NCBI GenBank assembly: GCA_016186945.1
Contig: JACPKR010000038.1
Span: 1-64,000, forward strand
DNA: 64,000 bases
Source: Deltaproteobacteria bacterium
GTDB taxonomy: Bacteria; Bdellovibrionota_B; Oligoflexia; Oligoflexales; Bog-1112
Reading direction: 5' to 3'
Positions 35,268-44,245 of the stretch are shown here, in pieces. A program made the position numbers and the translations under genes. The stretch's first letter is position 1. Every line of letters begins with the position of its first letter. Under the pieces are notes generated by a model. It ran no database searches and was not told the origin of the DNA. It saw only the letters and a list, made by a program, of their open reading frames with translations.

Positions 35268-36356
35268 ATGTCGTATCTCAGGTATTTTTTGGCTCCCCTA
35301 CTTGCTTGGTTTGCAATCATCGGCGTCTTGATGGGTGGACACTGGCTGTGGCTAGGGCTGGTGATAGCTTTTGGTGTGATGATGGGAGGTGACTCTCTTT
35401 TAGGCCAAGACGCTTCCAAACTACATTTTAATCATCCATGGATTCTGCAAATACCACTTTACTCTGCGTTACCCGTTCTCACTTTGCTCTTGCTCTCCTT
35501 CGCTTGGGCAACGGGGACGGGGGAAAGCGATTTCCTTAGCCTCGGGGCAAACTTGCAGAGACTTTTCGCCTATGACTTCCTTGCTGCGCGTGCGGAAAAC
35601 AGTGCTTGGGATTTTGTCGGTGGGGTTTTAGGTGTAGGCCTCGTCGTGGTCGGTTGGGGAGTCAACGTAGGCCATGAATTGACTCACAGAGTCAAATCGA
35701 CTGTTGCCATGTTATGTGGTCGCTTCCTGCTGTCGATGGCTGGTATTGCCGACTTTGCTATTGAGCATGTTTATGGCCACCATGCTTTTGTGGGAACCCC
35801 TCGCGATCCAGCAACGGCAAGGAGGGGTGAGAACGTTTATGCCTTTGTAGTCCGCTCTTCGATTTTCGGACATATCAGCGCATGGAAACATGAACTCAAG
35901 CGTCTGCGTCGGAAAGAACAGAATATCTTTTCCCACCACAACTGGATGTTGAGAGGGTATCTTCTGACCGTACCTTGGCTTATCATGTTCTTTCTGGCTG
36001 GATCCTGGTTCGGGGTCCTGCTTTTTGTAGCGCAGGCTGCGTTTGCAAAATTCATCCTCGAAATTGTCAACTACATCGAACATTACGGGATTGTGAGGAA
36101 AGCGTCCGAGCCAATCAAACCGCAACATTCCTGGAACACGAACCATCGCATGAGCGCCATGATTTTATTCTCCCTGAACAGGCACTCTGCTCATCATGAA
36201 AAAATGGAGCTTCCCTATTGGGTGCTCGAGCCCTACCCAGACGCTCCTCAATTGCCCTATGGATACCTTAACGCGATCATCGTTTCTCTAATCCCTCCGC
36301 TGTGGTTTCGAGTGATGGATAAAAAAATTCAGGAATGGGAAGCAAAGTACGCCTGA
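35268..36356 (+). CDS. alkB: Alkane 1-monooxygenase-type (AlkB) membrane di-iron hydroxylase
   Basis: 362 residues. The ATG at 35268 follows GGAGGAAGAGACT; the in-frame region upstream belongs to the A element. Six or so membrane helices carry the family's histidine boxes HELTHR, EHVYGHHAFVGTPRDPATAR, NYIEHYG and RHSAHHEK, matching AlkB (HExxH, EHxxGHHxxxxTPxDPAxAR, NYxEHYG, HHxxH types). The enzyme inserts oxygen at the terminal carbon of alkanes or fatty acyl chains and needs rubredoxin; no rubredoxin gene is in the window. Other hydroxylases of the family are possible, so the substrate is not fixed. Confidence 0.88.
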   Translation: MSYLRYFLAPLLAWFAIIGVLMGGHWLWLGLVIAFGVMMGGDSLLGQDASKLHFNHPWILQIPLYSALPVLTLLLLSFAWATGTGESDFLSLGANLQRLFAYDFLAARAENSAWDFVGGVLGVGLVVVGWGVNVGHELTHRVKSTVAMLCGRFLLSMAGIADFAIEHVYGHHAFVGTPRDPATARRGENVYAFVVRSSIFGHISAWKHELKRLRRKEQNIFSHHNWMLRGYLLTVPWLIMFFLAGSWFGVLLFVAQAAFAKFILEIVNYIEHYGIVRKASEPIKPQHSWNTNHRMSAMILFSLNRHSAHHEKMELPYWVLEPYPDAPQLPYGYLNAIIVSLIPPLWFRVMDKKIQEWEAKYA

Positions 36357-36365
36357 TGCTTGGGG

Positions 36366-36391
36366 GGCAAGGAGGTGGTTTGGAGGAAACA
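36366..36391 (+). repeat. A element fragment (left half only)
   Basis: GGGGCAAGGAGGTGGTTTGG and four more matching bases, then the match stops before the palindrome's loop. It abuts the folP stop codon (TAA at 36392-36394, minus strand). Confidence 0.8.
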
Positions 36392-37255
36392 TTACCATCG
36401 AACTTCCTTTTTCATTGCGCCCAAAAGTGTGCGTAACTCATGATGCTCGGCAACATCATGCACCCTGATCACATCCACTCCTTTATCCATGCAGAGTGCA
36501 TTCATAGCAAGGGTTGCCGAGAGCAAGTCGTTTGCAGGTTTGTCGAGAACAAGGCCCATGAACGACTTGCGAGAAAGCCCTATGAGGAGGGGATAACCGA
36601 GAGATTTCAGTTCCGAAAGCGCGAGGAGTATTTCAAAATCTTGATCAGGCTTTTTCTTTCCAAAGCCAATACCGGGGTCGATGATAATCTGGGAGTCCTT
36701 GACTCCGTATAAGTTAAGAAGAGCGATTTGCTTATGAAACCATTCCCTAAGATTGGGGATCATGGGGCCGTTGTGAAACTTGCCCCCTTGCATGCTCTGA
36801 GGCTTTCCCCGCATGTGGCAAAGCACTAGAGACCCTTCTGGGTGCGTAGCGATGACTTTAGCCATGGCAGGACTCACACTCTCCGTCACATAGTTCACCA
36901 TCCGTACTCCCTCCGCAAACGCTGCCGCAGCGATGGACGCTCTTCTTGTGTCGACAGATAGGGTCTGCGTCGGAAATTGCCTCAGCAAGGCGGAAAGGAC
37001 AGGAAGGACACGCTTTCTTTCTTCTTCTTCAGAAACTTCAACAAGCTGGCCGTGTTTCTCATGAAACGTCGACGGAGGGCGGGTGGACTCCCCGCCTACA
37101 TCTATTATGTCGGCGCCTTCACGAAGCATCTGCTCCGCCCGCTCCAAGGCGCGGCTCATGTCAAGGTACTTCCCACCATCGAAAAAGGAGTCCGGCGTCA
37201 CGTTGAGAACGCCCATGATCCTTGTTTTCTTCACGTTTTGGGCGCTTTGTTGCAT
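36392..37255 (-). CDS. folP: Dihydropteroate synthase
   Basis: 287 residues from the ATG at 37255, chosen because AGGAG lies seven bases upstream. Longer in-frame starts at 37315 and 37330 lack a ribosome-binding site. Signatures are IMGVLNVTPDSFFDGG, GADIIDVGGESTRPP, IIDPGIGFGKK and IGLSRKSFMG, with the final RVHDVAEH. The enzyme joins para-aminobenzoate to a pterin pyrophosphate in folate synthesis and is the sulfonamide target. It stands alone, with no other folate gene beside it. Confidence 0.95.
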   Translation of the reverse strand: MQQSAQNVKKTRIMGVLNVTPDSFFDGGKYLDMSRALERAEQMLREGADIIDVGGESTRPPSTFHEKHGQLVEVSEEEERKRVLPVLSALLRQFPTQTLSVDTRRASIAAAAFAEGVRMVNYVTESVSPAMAKVIATHPEGSLVLCHMRGKPQSMQGGKFHNGPMIPNLREWFHKQIALLNLYGVKDSQIIIDPGIGFGKKKPDQDFEILLALSELKSLGYPLLIGLSRKSFMGLVLDKPANDLLSATLAMNALCMDKGVDVIRVHDVAEHHELRTLLGAMKKEVRW

Positions 37256-37362
37256 GCAAGCTCCTACAATGTATTGGGAATTTATAGCTTGACTGAGCTG
37301 GGGAATCTCTGCCATTAAGGAGGTTCCCAAAAACTCAGGCTACCATAAACGGTCTGGTCCTG

Positions 37363-37497
37363 ACTTGGGGCAAATAGGGAGAGGGGGGTTTGGGGGGGCG
37401 AGGGAAGCGTCGCCTCCCCCAAGGGATTTCTTGGAGGAACCAGCTGCGCAGTTTCCTCCAAACCACCTCCTTGCCCCAAGTGGCTTACGCATTACCT
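37363..37497 (-). repeat. A element, long form, reverse
   Basis: Left side GACTTGGGGCAAATAGGG (terminus shortened), G-rich half, core palindrome, then the complete terminus TTGCCCCAAGTGGCTTACGC followed by ATTAC. It ends 12 bases before the TTG start of the CHAP-like lipoprotein. Confidence 0.9.
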
Positions 37498-37509
37498 TGG
37501 AGAAACTTC

Positions 37510-38217
37510 TTGGTCGACACAATAGAAATAAAGAAAAACTATCTCAAAACAGTCCTCTTTGGTCTTGGATTTTTTGCCCTTCTTGCTTGCGGGGACGACG
37601 CTAGTGCAGACAATTTTGGTTTAATCTCCCGACTTACGGACCACGCCTTTGCGGGCGAATATGCTAACGACCCCGCCTTTGATTCTGCTCAACAGGCTTT
37701 TTCCCCTCTATCGGCTATAGATCATCAGGGAGGCAAAACGCTCGCGAGTCTTACAAAAAAACAAATTCGTCGCAACCGCCCGCAAGGCAAATGCCTTCGT
37801 TGGGTTCGTATCGCTCTTACGAAATACAAATGGCAACGTGAACAGGATAAACGAAAAAGCAAACGCACGTTCAGTTTCCACTCCCTTCCCCGCGATTCCC
37901 ACCCCTTCGCTAAAAACATATTGTCCCCTGGCCGATCAGCCGCCGACTTCATGGGCTGGGCTCTTCAGAATCCGGCTTCTCTATGCACCGAGTTGGGATT
38001 GGCAAATATTACGGATTTGCCTTACCACACGACTTTTGATGGTATGGTTTTCGTTTACGGGCGTGGCAAATGTGGCTTTCACAGAAGGTGGGGGCATATT
38101 GAAGTCGTTACGAACGCCGAAAAAAAAGAAGTTTGCTCCGATCACTGTCGTAAACTTCAACCTGATTGCAAGCCCGATATCGTTCTGGCGCCTGTAACAC
38201 ACTGTGGCTGGCTATAG
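37510..38217 (+). CDS. Lipoprotein with CHAP/NlpC-like cysteine peptidase features
   Basis: 235 residues. I start at the TTG at 37510, after TTGGAG, because it gives a normal lipoprotein signal ending FFALLAC|GDD; in-frame codons further upstream lie inside the A element. The mature protein has GKCLRWVRIAL (candidate catalytic Cys) and RWGHIEVVTNA (candidate His), the pair expected in CHAP or NlpC/P60 peptidoglycan hydrolases. Cys-rich KEVCSDHCRKLQPDC is near the end. The stop codon TAG is the start of the neighbouring B element (TATAG). Function as a cell-wall amidase is inference from these motifs. Confidence 0.65.
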   Translation: MVDTIEIKKNYLKTVLFGLGFFALLACGDDASADNFGLISRLTDHAFAGEYANDPAFDSAQQAFSPLSAIDHQGGKTLASLTKKQIRRNRPQGKCLRWVRIALTKYKWQREQDKRKSKRTFSFHSLPRDSHPFAKNILSPGRSAADFMGWALQNPASLCTELGLANITDLPYHTTFDGMVFVYGRGKCGFHRRWGHIEVVTNAEKKEVCSDHCRKLQPDCKPDIVLAPVTHCGWL

Positions 38218-38379
38218 TATTTGAGAAAAAGAATTTGTGGAGAGTACCTTTTTTGAAAAAAAGTTCCCCTCCACGCCTCCCCCCAAAAAACTTTAGATAT
38301 TGAAGTTTTTGAAAAGGGGTTTGGGGAAATAACTTTTTTCAAAAAGTTTTTCCCAAAATTGATTATCTTGAATACTATA
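38212..38379 (+). repeat. B element, copy 5 (overlaps the lipoprotein stop)
   Basis: Full-length forward copy with intact TATAGTATT/AATACTATA ends. Its first bases supply the TAG stop of the CHAP-like gene. The central and third hairpins are complete. Confidence 0.9.
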
Positions 38380-38435
38380 GCTCAGACAAGTGTGAAAAGA
38401 CCAGTGACTTCGCAGGGGATGAAAATCAGTTCATT

Positions 38436-39230
38436 ATGAAACTTTCCTTAGCTTTTTCCCCCTGTCCCAACGATACCTTTCTCTTCCATGCTTTAGTAAA
38501 AAGCCTGATCCCCCATCCTTTCACATTGAGCGTGACACTCGCCGACATTCAGCACCTCAACGAGCTAGCTTTACAAGGCACGGCAGATGTCTGCAAAATT
38601 TCCTTTTCGATGCTAGCGCATTTGGACACGTATTGCTTGCTTCCCGTTGGCGCAGCTCTCGGACATGGCAACGGTCCCAAGATCGTTGCGGAGAGGCCAT
38701 TTCCTCTAGCAAGTCTCCAGGACAAAACGATCGCCATCCCGGGACAAGGGACCACAGCCTACCTTCTTTATAAGCTATTAACACCTGGAGCCGGGCGGGA
38801 AGTCTTTTGCCTCTATCATGAAATTCCCTCACTCATAAACTCGGGCACTGTCGACTGTGGTTTGATTATCCACGAAACTCGCTTCACACTCGATCAAAAC
38901 AAGCTTGTAGAAATTTGCGACCTTGGTCCTATGTGGGAAGAGCACACCAAACTTCCTATTCCTCTTGGGGGACTGGTTGCGAAACGATCGCTCGGTTCAA
39001 AAACGATTGAGAAAGTGGTCTCCTGCCTGCAGTCTTCACTTCGCTTTGCGTGGAAAAATCCGGCAGCGTCTCGTTCCTACATTCTGCAACATAGCCAGGA
39101 AAAAAACTGGGATGTCGTACGCTCTCATATCGACCTTTACGTTAACAAAGAAACAGAATCGCTTTCCTTAAAGGCAAGAAATGCAATAGAATTGCTTTCT
39201 CGAAAAGGAGGGCTTGTGAAATGTATTTAA
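38436..39230 (+). CDS. mqnD: 1,4-dihydroxy-6-naphthoate synthase (futalosine menaquinone pathway)
   Basis: 264 residues. The N-terminal SPCPNDTFLFHALV is the signature of MqnD. GTADVCKISFSML, IPGQGTTAYLL and GLIIHETRFT are the other conserved blocks of this periplasmic-binding-like fold. The enzyme converts cyclic dehypoxanthinyl futalosine to 1,4-dihydroxy-6-naphthoate, a menaquinone precursor. No other mqn gene is visible here. Its 3' end overlaps the start of the phosphatase gene by 10 bases. Confidence 0.92.
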   Translation: MKLSLAFSPCPNDTFLFHALVKSLIPHPFTLSVTLADIQHLNELALQGTADVCKISFSMLAHLDTYCLLPVGAALGHGNGPKIVAERPFPLASLQDKTIAIPGQGTTAYLLYKLLTPGAGREVFCLYHEIPSLINSGTVDCGLIIHETRFTLDQNKLVEICDLGPMWEEHTKLPIPLGGLVAKRSLGSKTIEKVVSCLQSSLRFAWKNPAASRSYILQHSQEKNWDVVRSHIDLYVNKETESLSLKARNAIELLSRKGGLVKCI

Positions 39231-40285
39231 AGAACATTTTTTATGGTTTCACCTTTGTTTGTGTTCTGCTTGCGACACCCAACTGTGTTGCAGGAGTCTC
39301 CTCGCGTGGAGTTTCCTCAGAAAAAGTATACAGGATTGCGTTTGGTTCCTGTGTTCATCAGGACAAGGAACAGCCTGTGTGGGAGGCAGTTTTAAAAGAT
39401 CATCCAGACCTATTCATCTTTCTTGGCGACAATATTTACGGCGATACGGAAGACATGAAAGTTTTACAGGAGAAATATGACAAGCAAAACAGCAAGCCTG
39501 GCCTTTCAGAACTTCGCAAGCAAACAAGAGTGATCGGTACCTGGGACGATCACGATTATGGCGTGAACGATGGAGGAGCAGAGTATCCGAAGAAGGAGGA
39601 ATCACGGCAAATCATGTTGAACTTCTTCGAAGAGCCTGGAGATTCTCCCCGAAGGACTCAAGACGGTGGAGTATACGCCTCCTACATGTTTGGAGAAGGT
39701 AGCGAGGCTATTCGCGTCATTTTACTGGACACTCGCTGGGCACGCAGTCCTCTGATAAAGGTTCCAGAAGAAGAGCTTGAGGATCGCGATAACCGGAACA
39801 TGGGGCCATACGTAGCCAATGAGGCTCCTGAGGCACGGATGCTCAGCGAAACGCAATGGACCTGGCTGGAAAAACAGTTCGAAGGTGAAGCTTCCCTCAC
39901 GATCATTGGTTCCAGTATTCAATTCCTCTCGGATTTCACAGGATGGGAAAGTTGGGCTAATTTCCCACCGGAAAAGGAACGACTCTTAGCCGTTCTCAAG
40001 AAGCATCCAGAAACCAGGGTGATGTTCATCAGTGGGGACATGCACTATGCAGAAGTCAGCAAATGGGATGGAATTCTTCCTTACCCTTTGTGGGATTTCA
40101 CTTCGAGTGGGCTGACTCAGAGCTGGCATAATGTTTCACCTAATCTTTTTAGAGTGGGTAAGTCATTTCTTGAAGCCAACTATGGTCTGATGGAGTTTCA
40201 ATTCGATCCGGTACCAAGACTTCGATTTCAGATCAAAAACGTGTTTGGAACGGTCTTGCAAAGTACGGATCTGGTTTTGCGGTAA
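39221..40285 (+). CDS. PhoD-type alkaline phosphatase/phosphodiesterase, exported
   Basis: 354 residues with a signal peptide (MYLKNIFYGFTFVCVLLATPNCVAG). Metal-binding motifs of the PhoD family are FGSCVHQ, FLGDNIYGD, WDDHDYGVND and ISGDMHYAE. Shorter than typical PhoD (500 or more residues), lacking the N-terminal Ig-like part, as in the compact PhoD-like subgroup. It probably releases phosphate from esters or diesters outside the cytoplasm. The start overlaps mqnD by 10 bases. Confidence 0.85.
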   Translation: MYLKNIFYGFTFVCVLLATPNCVAGVSSRGVSSEKVYRIAFGSCVHQDKEQPVWEAVLKDHPDLFIFLGDNIYGDTEDMKVLQEKYDKQNSKPGLSELRKQTRVIGTWDDHDYGVNDGGAEYPKKEESRQIMLNFFEEPGDSPRRTQDGGVYASYMFGEGSEAIRVILLDTRWARSPLIKVPEEELEDRDNRNMGPYVANEAPEARMLSETQWTWLEKQFEGEASLTIIGSSIQFLSDFTGWESWANFPPEKERLLAVLKKHPETRVMFISGDMHYAEVSKWDGILPYPLWDFTSSGLTQSWHNVSPNLFRVGKSFLEANYGLMEFQFDPVPRLRFQIKNVFGTVLQSTDLVLR

Positions 40286-40408
40286 CAAGGGGATTTCTTG
40301 GAGGAACCAGCTGCGCAGTTTCCTCCAAACCACCTCCTTGCCACAAGAGGAACCAGCTGCGCAGTTTCCTCCAAACCACCTCCTTGCCACAAGCGGGTTG
40401 CGTATTAC
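40286..40408 (-). repeat. Two A cores in tandem, reverse
   Basis: Two successive copies of GAGGAACCAGCTGCGCAG...CACCTCCTTGCCACAAG (about 40298-40346 and 40347-40393), followed by GCGGGTTGCGTATTAC, which resembles the outer terminus. The arrangement fills the gap between the converging phoD-like and oppF genes. Confidence 0.85.
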
Positions 40409-40410
40409 AC

Positions 40411-41412
40411 TTATTGCTTTGTCATCAGCTTTTCGTCGAGAAGATGACAAGCTGCATGATGGCCTTCCCCGGCTTTGAAGTTGGGGGGGACAACTCGTGT
40501 GCATACGTCCATTTTCCATGGACAGCGCGTGTGGAAGGGGCAGCCGCTGGGAGGATGAGCGGGAGACGGCAGGTCTCCATGCAAAAGAATTTGCTCACGT
40601 ACTCGCTCTTTCCTAGGGTCTGCCAAGGGGACAGCACTGAGGAGCGCTTTTGTGTACGGGTGCTGTGGACTTCCGAACAGATCTTCGGTGTTTGCCAATT
40701 CAACGATTTTTCCAAGATACATGACGGCGATGCGATCGGAGATGTAGCGTACCACCGAGATATCATGAGCGATGAAAAGATAGGAGAGGTGAAACTCTTT
40801 CTGCAAATCTTTCAAAAGATTCAAAATCTGAGCTTGAATGGACACGTCTAAAGCTGAGACGGGTTCGTCGCAGAGAATGACTTTCGGCCGAATAGCGACT
40901 GCTCTGGCGATGGCAATCCTTTGCCGTTGTCCTCCTGAGAACTCGTGGGGATATTTGCGAATATAGCGAGAGGAAAGTCCGACGGTTTCCATAAGATCGG
41001 CGACAGTTTTTTCCAACTCTTTGCGCGCCAGTACTTTCTCGCAAGCTCGGATGGGTTCTGCGATGATGTCAAAGACGGTCATTCGCGGGTCGAGTGATGC
41101 GTAGGGATCCTGGAAGATCATCTGTATATTCGAGCGATGCTTCCTAAGCGCGGCACCATCGAGCCTGGTGATATCTTGGCCGCAAAGTTCGATGTGTCCA
41201 TCGGTGGGAGAGTATAAGCGGATCAGGGTTCGGCCCAGCGTGGTTTTTCCACACCCTGATTCGCCCACCAGACCGAGCGTTTCCCCCTTGAACAGATCGA
41301 GAGTCACCCCGTTGACAGCTTGAATGAGGGAATCCTGTTTGCGAAACAACACACCCTTGTATGTAGGAAAGTACATTTTCAGATCGCGAGCGGCGAGCAT
41401 GAGTTCCGTCAT
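40411..41412 (-). CDS. oppF: Oligopeptide ABC transporter, ATP-binding protein
   Basis: 333 residues. Walker A GESGCGKTT, Q-loop IFQDPYASLDP, signature SGGQRQR and Walker B VILCDEPVSALD are complete. The C-terminal CPFHTRCPWKMDVC motif is the iron-sulfur/oligopeptide-transporter tail found in OppD/F and DppD/F. The ATG overlaps the oppD stop as ATGA. It powers peptide uptake together with OppD. Opp and Dpp cannot be told apart firmly from sequence alone. Confidence 0.93.
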   Translation of the reverse strand: MTELMLAARDLKMYFPTYKGVLFRKQDSLIQAVNGVTLDLFKGETLGLVGESGCGKTTLGRTLIRLYSPTDGHIELCGQDITRLDGAALRKHRSNIQMIFQDPYASLDPRMTVFDIIAEPIRACEKVLARKELEKTVADLMETVGLSSRYIRKYPHEFSGGQRQRIAIARAVAIRPKVILCDEPVSALDVSIQAQILNLLKDLQKEFHLSYLFIAHDISVVRYISDRIAVMYLGKIVELANTEDLFGSPQHPYTKALLSAVPLADPRKERVREQILLHGDLPSPAHPPSGCPFHTRCPWKMDVCTRVVPPNFKAGEGHHAACHLLDEKLMTKQ

Positions 41413-42398
41413 GTTTTCTCCCCTTCCTTCTTTTCCCAGTAACAGAGAGCTTCCTGTGTCGAAGAATATTTTCGCAGGGGAAGAGGATGATCATCTCGGC
41501 ACTGGCGCATCACTTTCGGGCAGCGATCTGCAAAGGGGCAACCCTTCGGCAGACGGGAGGGGTCCGGTGGTAGCCCGGGGATGGCTTTCAGGTCTCCTTT
41601 TCCCGAGTCAAGGCGGGGCATGGAACCAAGCAACCCAATCGTGTAAGGATGGCTGGGGGTATAGAAAATATCGTCTGCCGTACCTCGTTCCACGATTTTA
41701 CCTGCATACATGACACAGATTTCGTCCGCCATCCCTGCCACCACGCCCAAATCATGCGTGATCAGGATGATGGAAAGGTTCATTTCCTTTTGAAGATTTT
41801 TTAAAAGGTTGAGGATCTGTGCCTGAATTGTCACGTCCAAAGCAGTAGTAGGCTCATCGGCAATCAGAAGTTCCGGCCTGGAGATAAGTGCCATTGCTAT
41901 CATCACCCGTTGGCGCATCCCTCCGGAAAACTCGTGCGGGTAACGGTCTATTCGTTGTTTCGCATCAGGAATACCGACATGTTCCAGAGCTTCAATTGCT
42001 CGTCTGCGTGCCTCTTTTTTTGAAATCTCGTTGTGATGGGCACGGAGGCCTTCCGTCAGCTGGATGGAAACGCGCAGGTAGGGATTGAGGGAAGTCATGG
42101 GGTCTTGGAAGATCATCGCGATCTTTTCTCCACGCAATGCCTGTAGCTCTCGATCGGGAAGGTGCAAGAGGTCGCGGTCGTGGAAAAAAGCTTTGCCTCC
42201 TACAATTCTGCCAGGCGGCTGCGGGATTAGCCCCAAGAGCGAAAGCATAGAGACCGACTTCCCGGAACCAGACTCACCGACCAAAGCCAAGGTTTTTCCC
42301 TTTTTCACGGTCAGACTGATGCCGTCTACAGACTTGAATAGACCGTCACGAGTGAAAAAGTAGGTTTTCAGTTCATCGACTTGCAGGAGAGCTGTCAT
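41409..42398 (-). CDS. oppD: Oligopeptide ABC transporter, ATP-binding protein
   Basis: 329 residues. Walker [25 protein letters not shown], signature SGGMRQR, Walker [13 protein letters not shown] and the C-terminal [14 protein letters not shown] motif define the OppD/DppD half of the ATPase pair. It lies eight bases after oppC and overlaps oppF by four. Confidence 0.93.
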   Translation of the reverse strand: MTALLQVDELKTYFFTRDGLFKSVDGISLTVKKGKTLALVGESGSGKSVSMLSLLGLIPQPPGRIVGGKAFFHDRDLLHLPDRELQALRGEKIAMIFQDPMTSLNPYLRVSIQLTEGLRAHHNEISKKEARRRAIEALEHVGIPDAKQRIDRYPHEFSGGMRQRVMIAMALISRPELLIADEPTTALDVTIQAQILNLLKNLQKEMNLSIILITHDLGVVAGMADEICVMYAGKIVERGTADDIFYTPSHPYTIGLLGSMPRLDSGKGDLKAIPGLPPDPSRLPKGCPFADRCPKVMRQCRDDHPLPLRKYSSTQEALCYWEKKEGEKT

Positions 42399-42406
42399 GT
42401 GTGGCC

Positions 42407-43315
42407 TCAGTCTTTACTGGCTTGAGGATCCAAAGCATCTCGTAAGCCGTCACCCAGGAAATTCAAAGCCAGGAGAGTTAACATCAACGACGCACATGGA
42501 ATTATCAACATCCACGGATAAGTCTGCATCGCCCCTACTCCATCGGAGATAAGCGTACCCCAGCTGGCCATAGGTTCTTGCACCCCCAGGCCAAGAAAAC
42601 TGAGGAAAGCCTCCTCCAGGATCACGTTAGGTACTGTCAACGTTACATAGACGATCACGGTTCCCAACACGTTGGGTATTAAGTGGGACGCGATGATCCG
42701 CACATGCCCCACACCCATCGAACGGGCTGCATCGACATATTCCATCTTCTTTAAACTGACAACCTGGCCTCGCACGATCCTTGCCATGGTCAGCCACTGA
42801 ATGGCTCCTAGAGCTATGAAGAGCAGATAAATATTTCTGCCAAACAGCACCATCAGAATGATCACGAAGAACGTGAAAGGCAGGGCGTACAAAATTTCCA
42901 ACAAGCGCATCATGATGTTATCGACCCGCCCTCCCATGTACCCTGAGATGGACCCGTAAAGCACACCTATCGCCAAACTTACCGCAGTCGCAAGAATCCC
43001 CACCATGAGAGAAATCCGCGCTCCGTGAAGCACTCGTGTGAACATGTCACGCCCGAGCGCATCCGTGCCAAAATAATGCACGCTGTCAGGAGCAACCGCC
43101 CCCAACAGTAAGTCTGTCTCCTCAAACGGAAAGGAAGCAATCCAGGGGGCTAAAACGGCAAGACTCGCCTGTACGATCAAATAGCAGAACCCTATGACCG
43201 CCATCTTGTTTTTCAAGAGACGTTGGAAAGCGTCTTGCCACAGACTTCTCCCCTTTTCTGCCTCCACGACCGCTGCTTTCATTATCATCTGCTTCTCAAG
43301 TACCATTTGAGTCAT
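42407..43315 (-). CDS. oppC: Oligopeptide ABC transporter, permease
   Basis: 302 residues with six membrane helices. The N-terminal RLLKNKMAVIGF and FGTDALGRDMFTRVLHGAR are typical of OppC/DppC, and the cytoplasmic EAA loop reads EYVDAARSMGVGHVRIIASHLIPN. The start overlaps oppB by 20 bases, implying coupled translation. An internal ATG three codons in is an alternative start. Confidence 0.93.
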   Translation of the reverse strand: MTQMVLEKQMIMKAAVVEAEKGRSLWQDAFQRLLKNKMAVIGFCYLIVQASLAVLAPWIASFPFEETDLLLGAVAPDSVHYFGTDALGRDMFTRVLHGARISLMVGILATAVSLAIGVLYGSISGYMGGRVDNIMMRLLEILYALPFTFFVIILMVLFGRNIYLLFIALGAIQWLTMARIVRGQVVSLKKMEYVDAARSMGVGHVRIIASHLIPNVLGTVIVYVTLTVPNVILEEAFLSFLGLGVQEPMASWGTLISDGVGAMQTYPWMLIIPCASLMLTLLALNFLGDGLRDALDPQASKD

Positions 43316-44225
43316 AAGACACTTTCGGGTTCATGAATGCATACGCGATATCGACGATCAAATTCATAAGAACAATGAAAACCGCAAGGAACAAGACGCA
43401 CCCAAGCACGAGTGTGTAGTCTCGATTCAGGGCTGACTGAACGAAAAAACGTCCCAGCCCAGGGACACTGAAGATGGTCTCCACAACCAGGGAACCGGTC
43501 AGCATTGCCGCAACGGCAGGACCGAGGAAACTTACAGTCGACAGCAGCCCACCTTTTAAAGTATGGCGCAGCATAATCAACCAACCTGGAAGTCCTTTTG
43601 CCTTCGCCGTCCTTATGAAGTCCTGATGCACCATATCGAGAATCCCCGCACGAGAGAGACGAGCGAAGTAAGCTGCGTACATGGTACCCAGAGTCAGCGC
43701 GGGGAGAACCGCGTCTTTCGCCTCGGTCCATCCGGCGACATTAAACCACTCCAAGTTTATCGCAAAGACAAGCATAAACAAGGGACCGATCACAAAAGAT
43801 GGGAGACTGATCCCAAGCATGGCAAAGGTCATGGGAAGAAAGTCCCGCTTGGTGTTGGGTTTGCTGGCCGCGAAAATCCCCGCACCAACACCGAGTATCA
43901 AGGCGTAAATCAAACCCAAAAGGCCGATCAACGCAGAAACAGGAAACGTCTCGGCAATGATTTCATTGACAGTCCTGCTTGGGTAGCGAAACGAGGGGCC
44001 CAGGTCACCCTGGAGTAACATGCCCATGTAACGCAGGTACTGCGCAGCAAGTGGTTCATCGAGGTGATACTTTGCTTCCAGGTTTTTCAAAATTTCTTCG
44101 GGAACTTTCCGGTCAGTGTCAAACGGCCCGCCAGGAGTCATGCGCATTACGAAGAAGGTGAGGGTGGCAACAATCCAGAGGACTGGGATAATGATCAGGA
44201 GCCGCTTCAGAATAAATTTCGTCAC
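43296..44225 (-). CDS. oppB: Oligopeptide ABC transporter, permease
   Basis: 309 residues with six membrane helices. N-terminal FILKRLLIIIPVLWIVATLTF and MTPGGPF are characteristic of OppB/DppB, and the EAA loop is IRTAKAKGLPGWLIMLRHTLKGGLL. It forms the membrane channel with OppC. 20 bases separate it from oppA. Confidence 0.93.
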   Translation of the reverse strand: MTKFILKRLLIIIPVLWIVATLTFFVMRMTPGGPFDTDRKVPEEILKNLEAKYHLDEPLAAQYLRYMGMLLQGDLGPSFRYPSRTVNEIIAETFPVSALIGLLGLIYALILGVGAGIFAASKPNTKRDFLPMTFAMLGISLPSFVIGPLFMLVFAINLEWFNVAGWTEAKDAVLPALTLGTMYAAYFARLSRAGILDMVHQDFIRTAKAKGLPGWLIMLRHTLKGGLLSTVSFLGPAVAAMLTGSLVVETIFSVPGLGRFFVQSALNRDYTLVLGCVLFLAVFIVLMNLIVDIAYAFMNPKVSYDSNGT

Positions 44226-44245
44226 CTACGTCCCCATTTGTTGTT

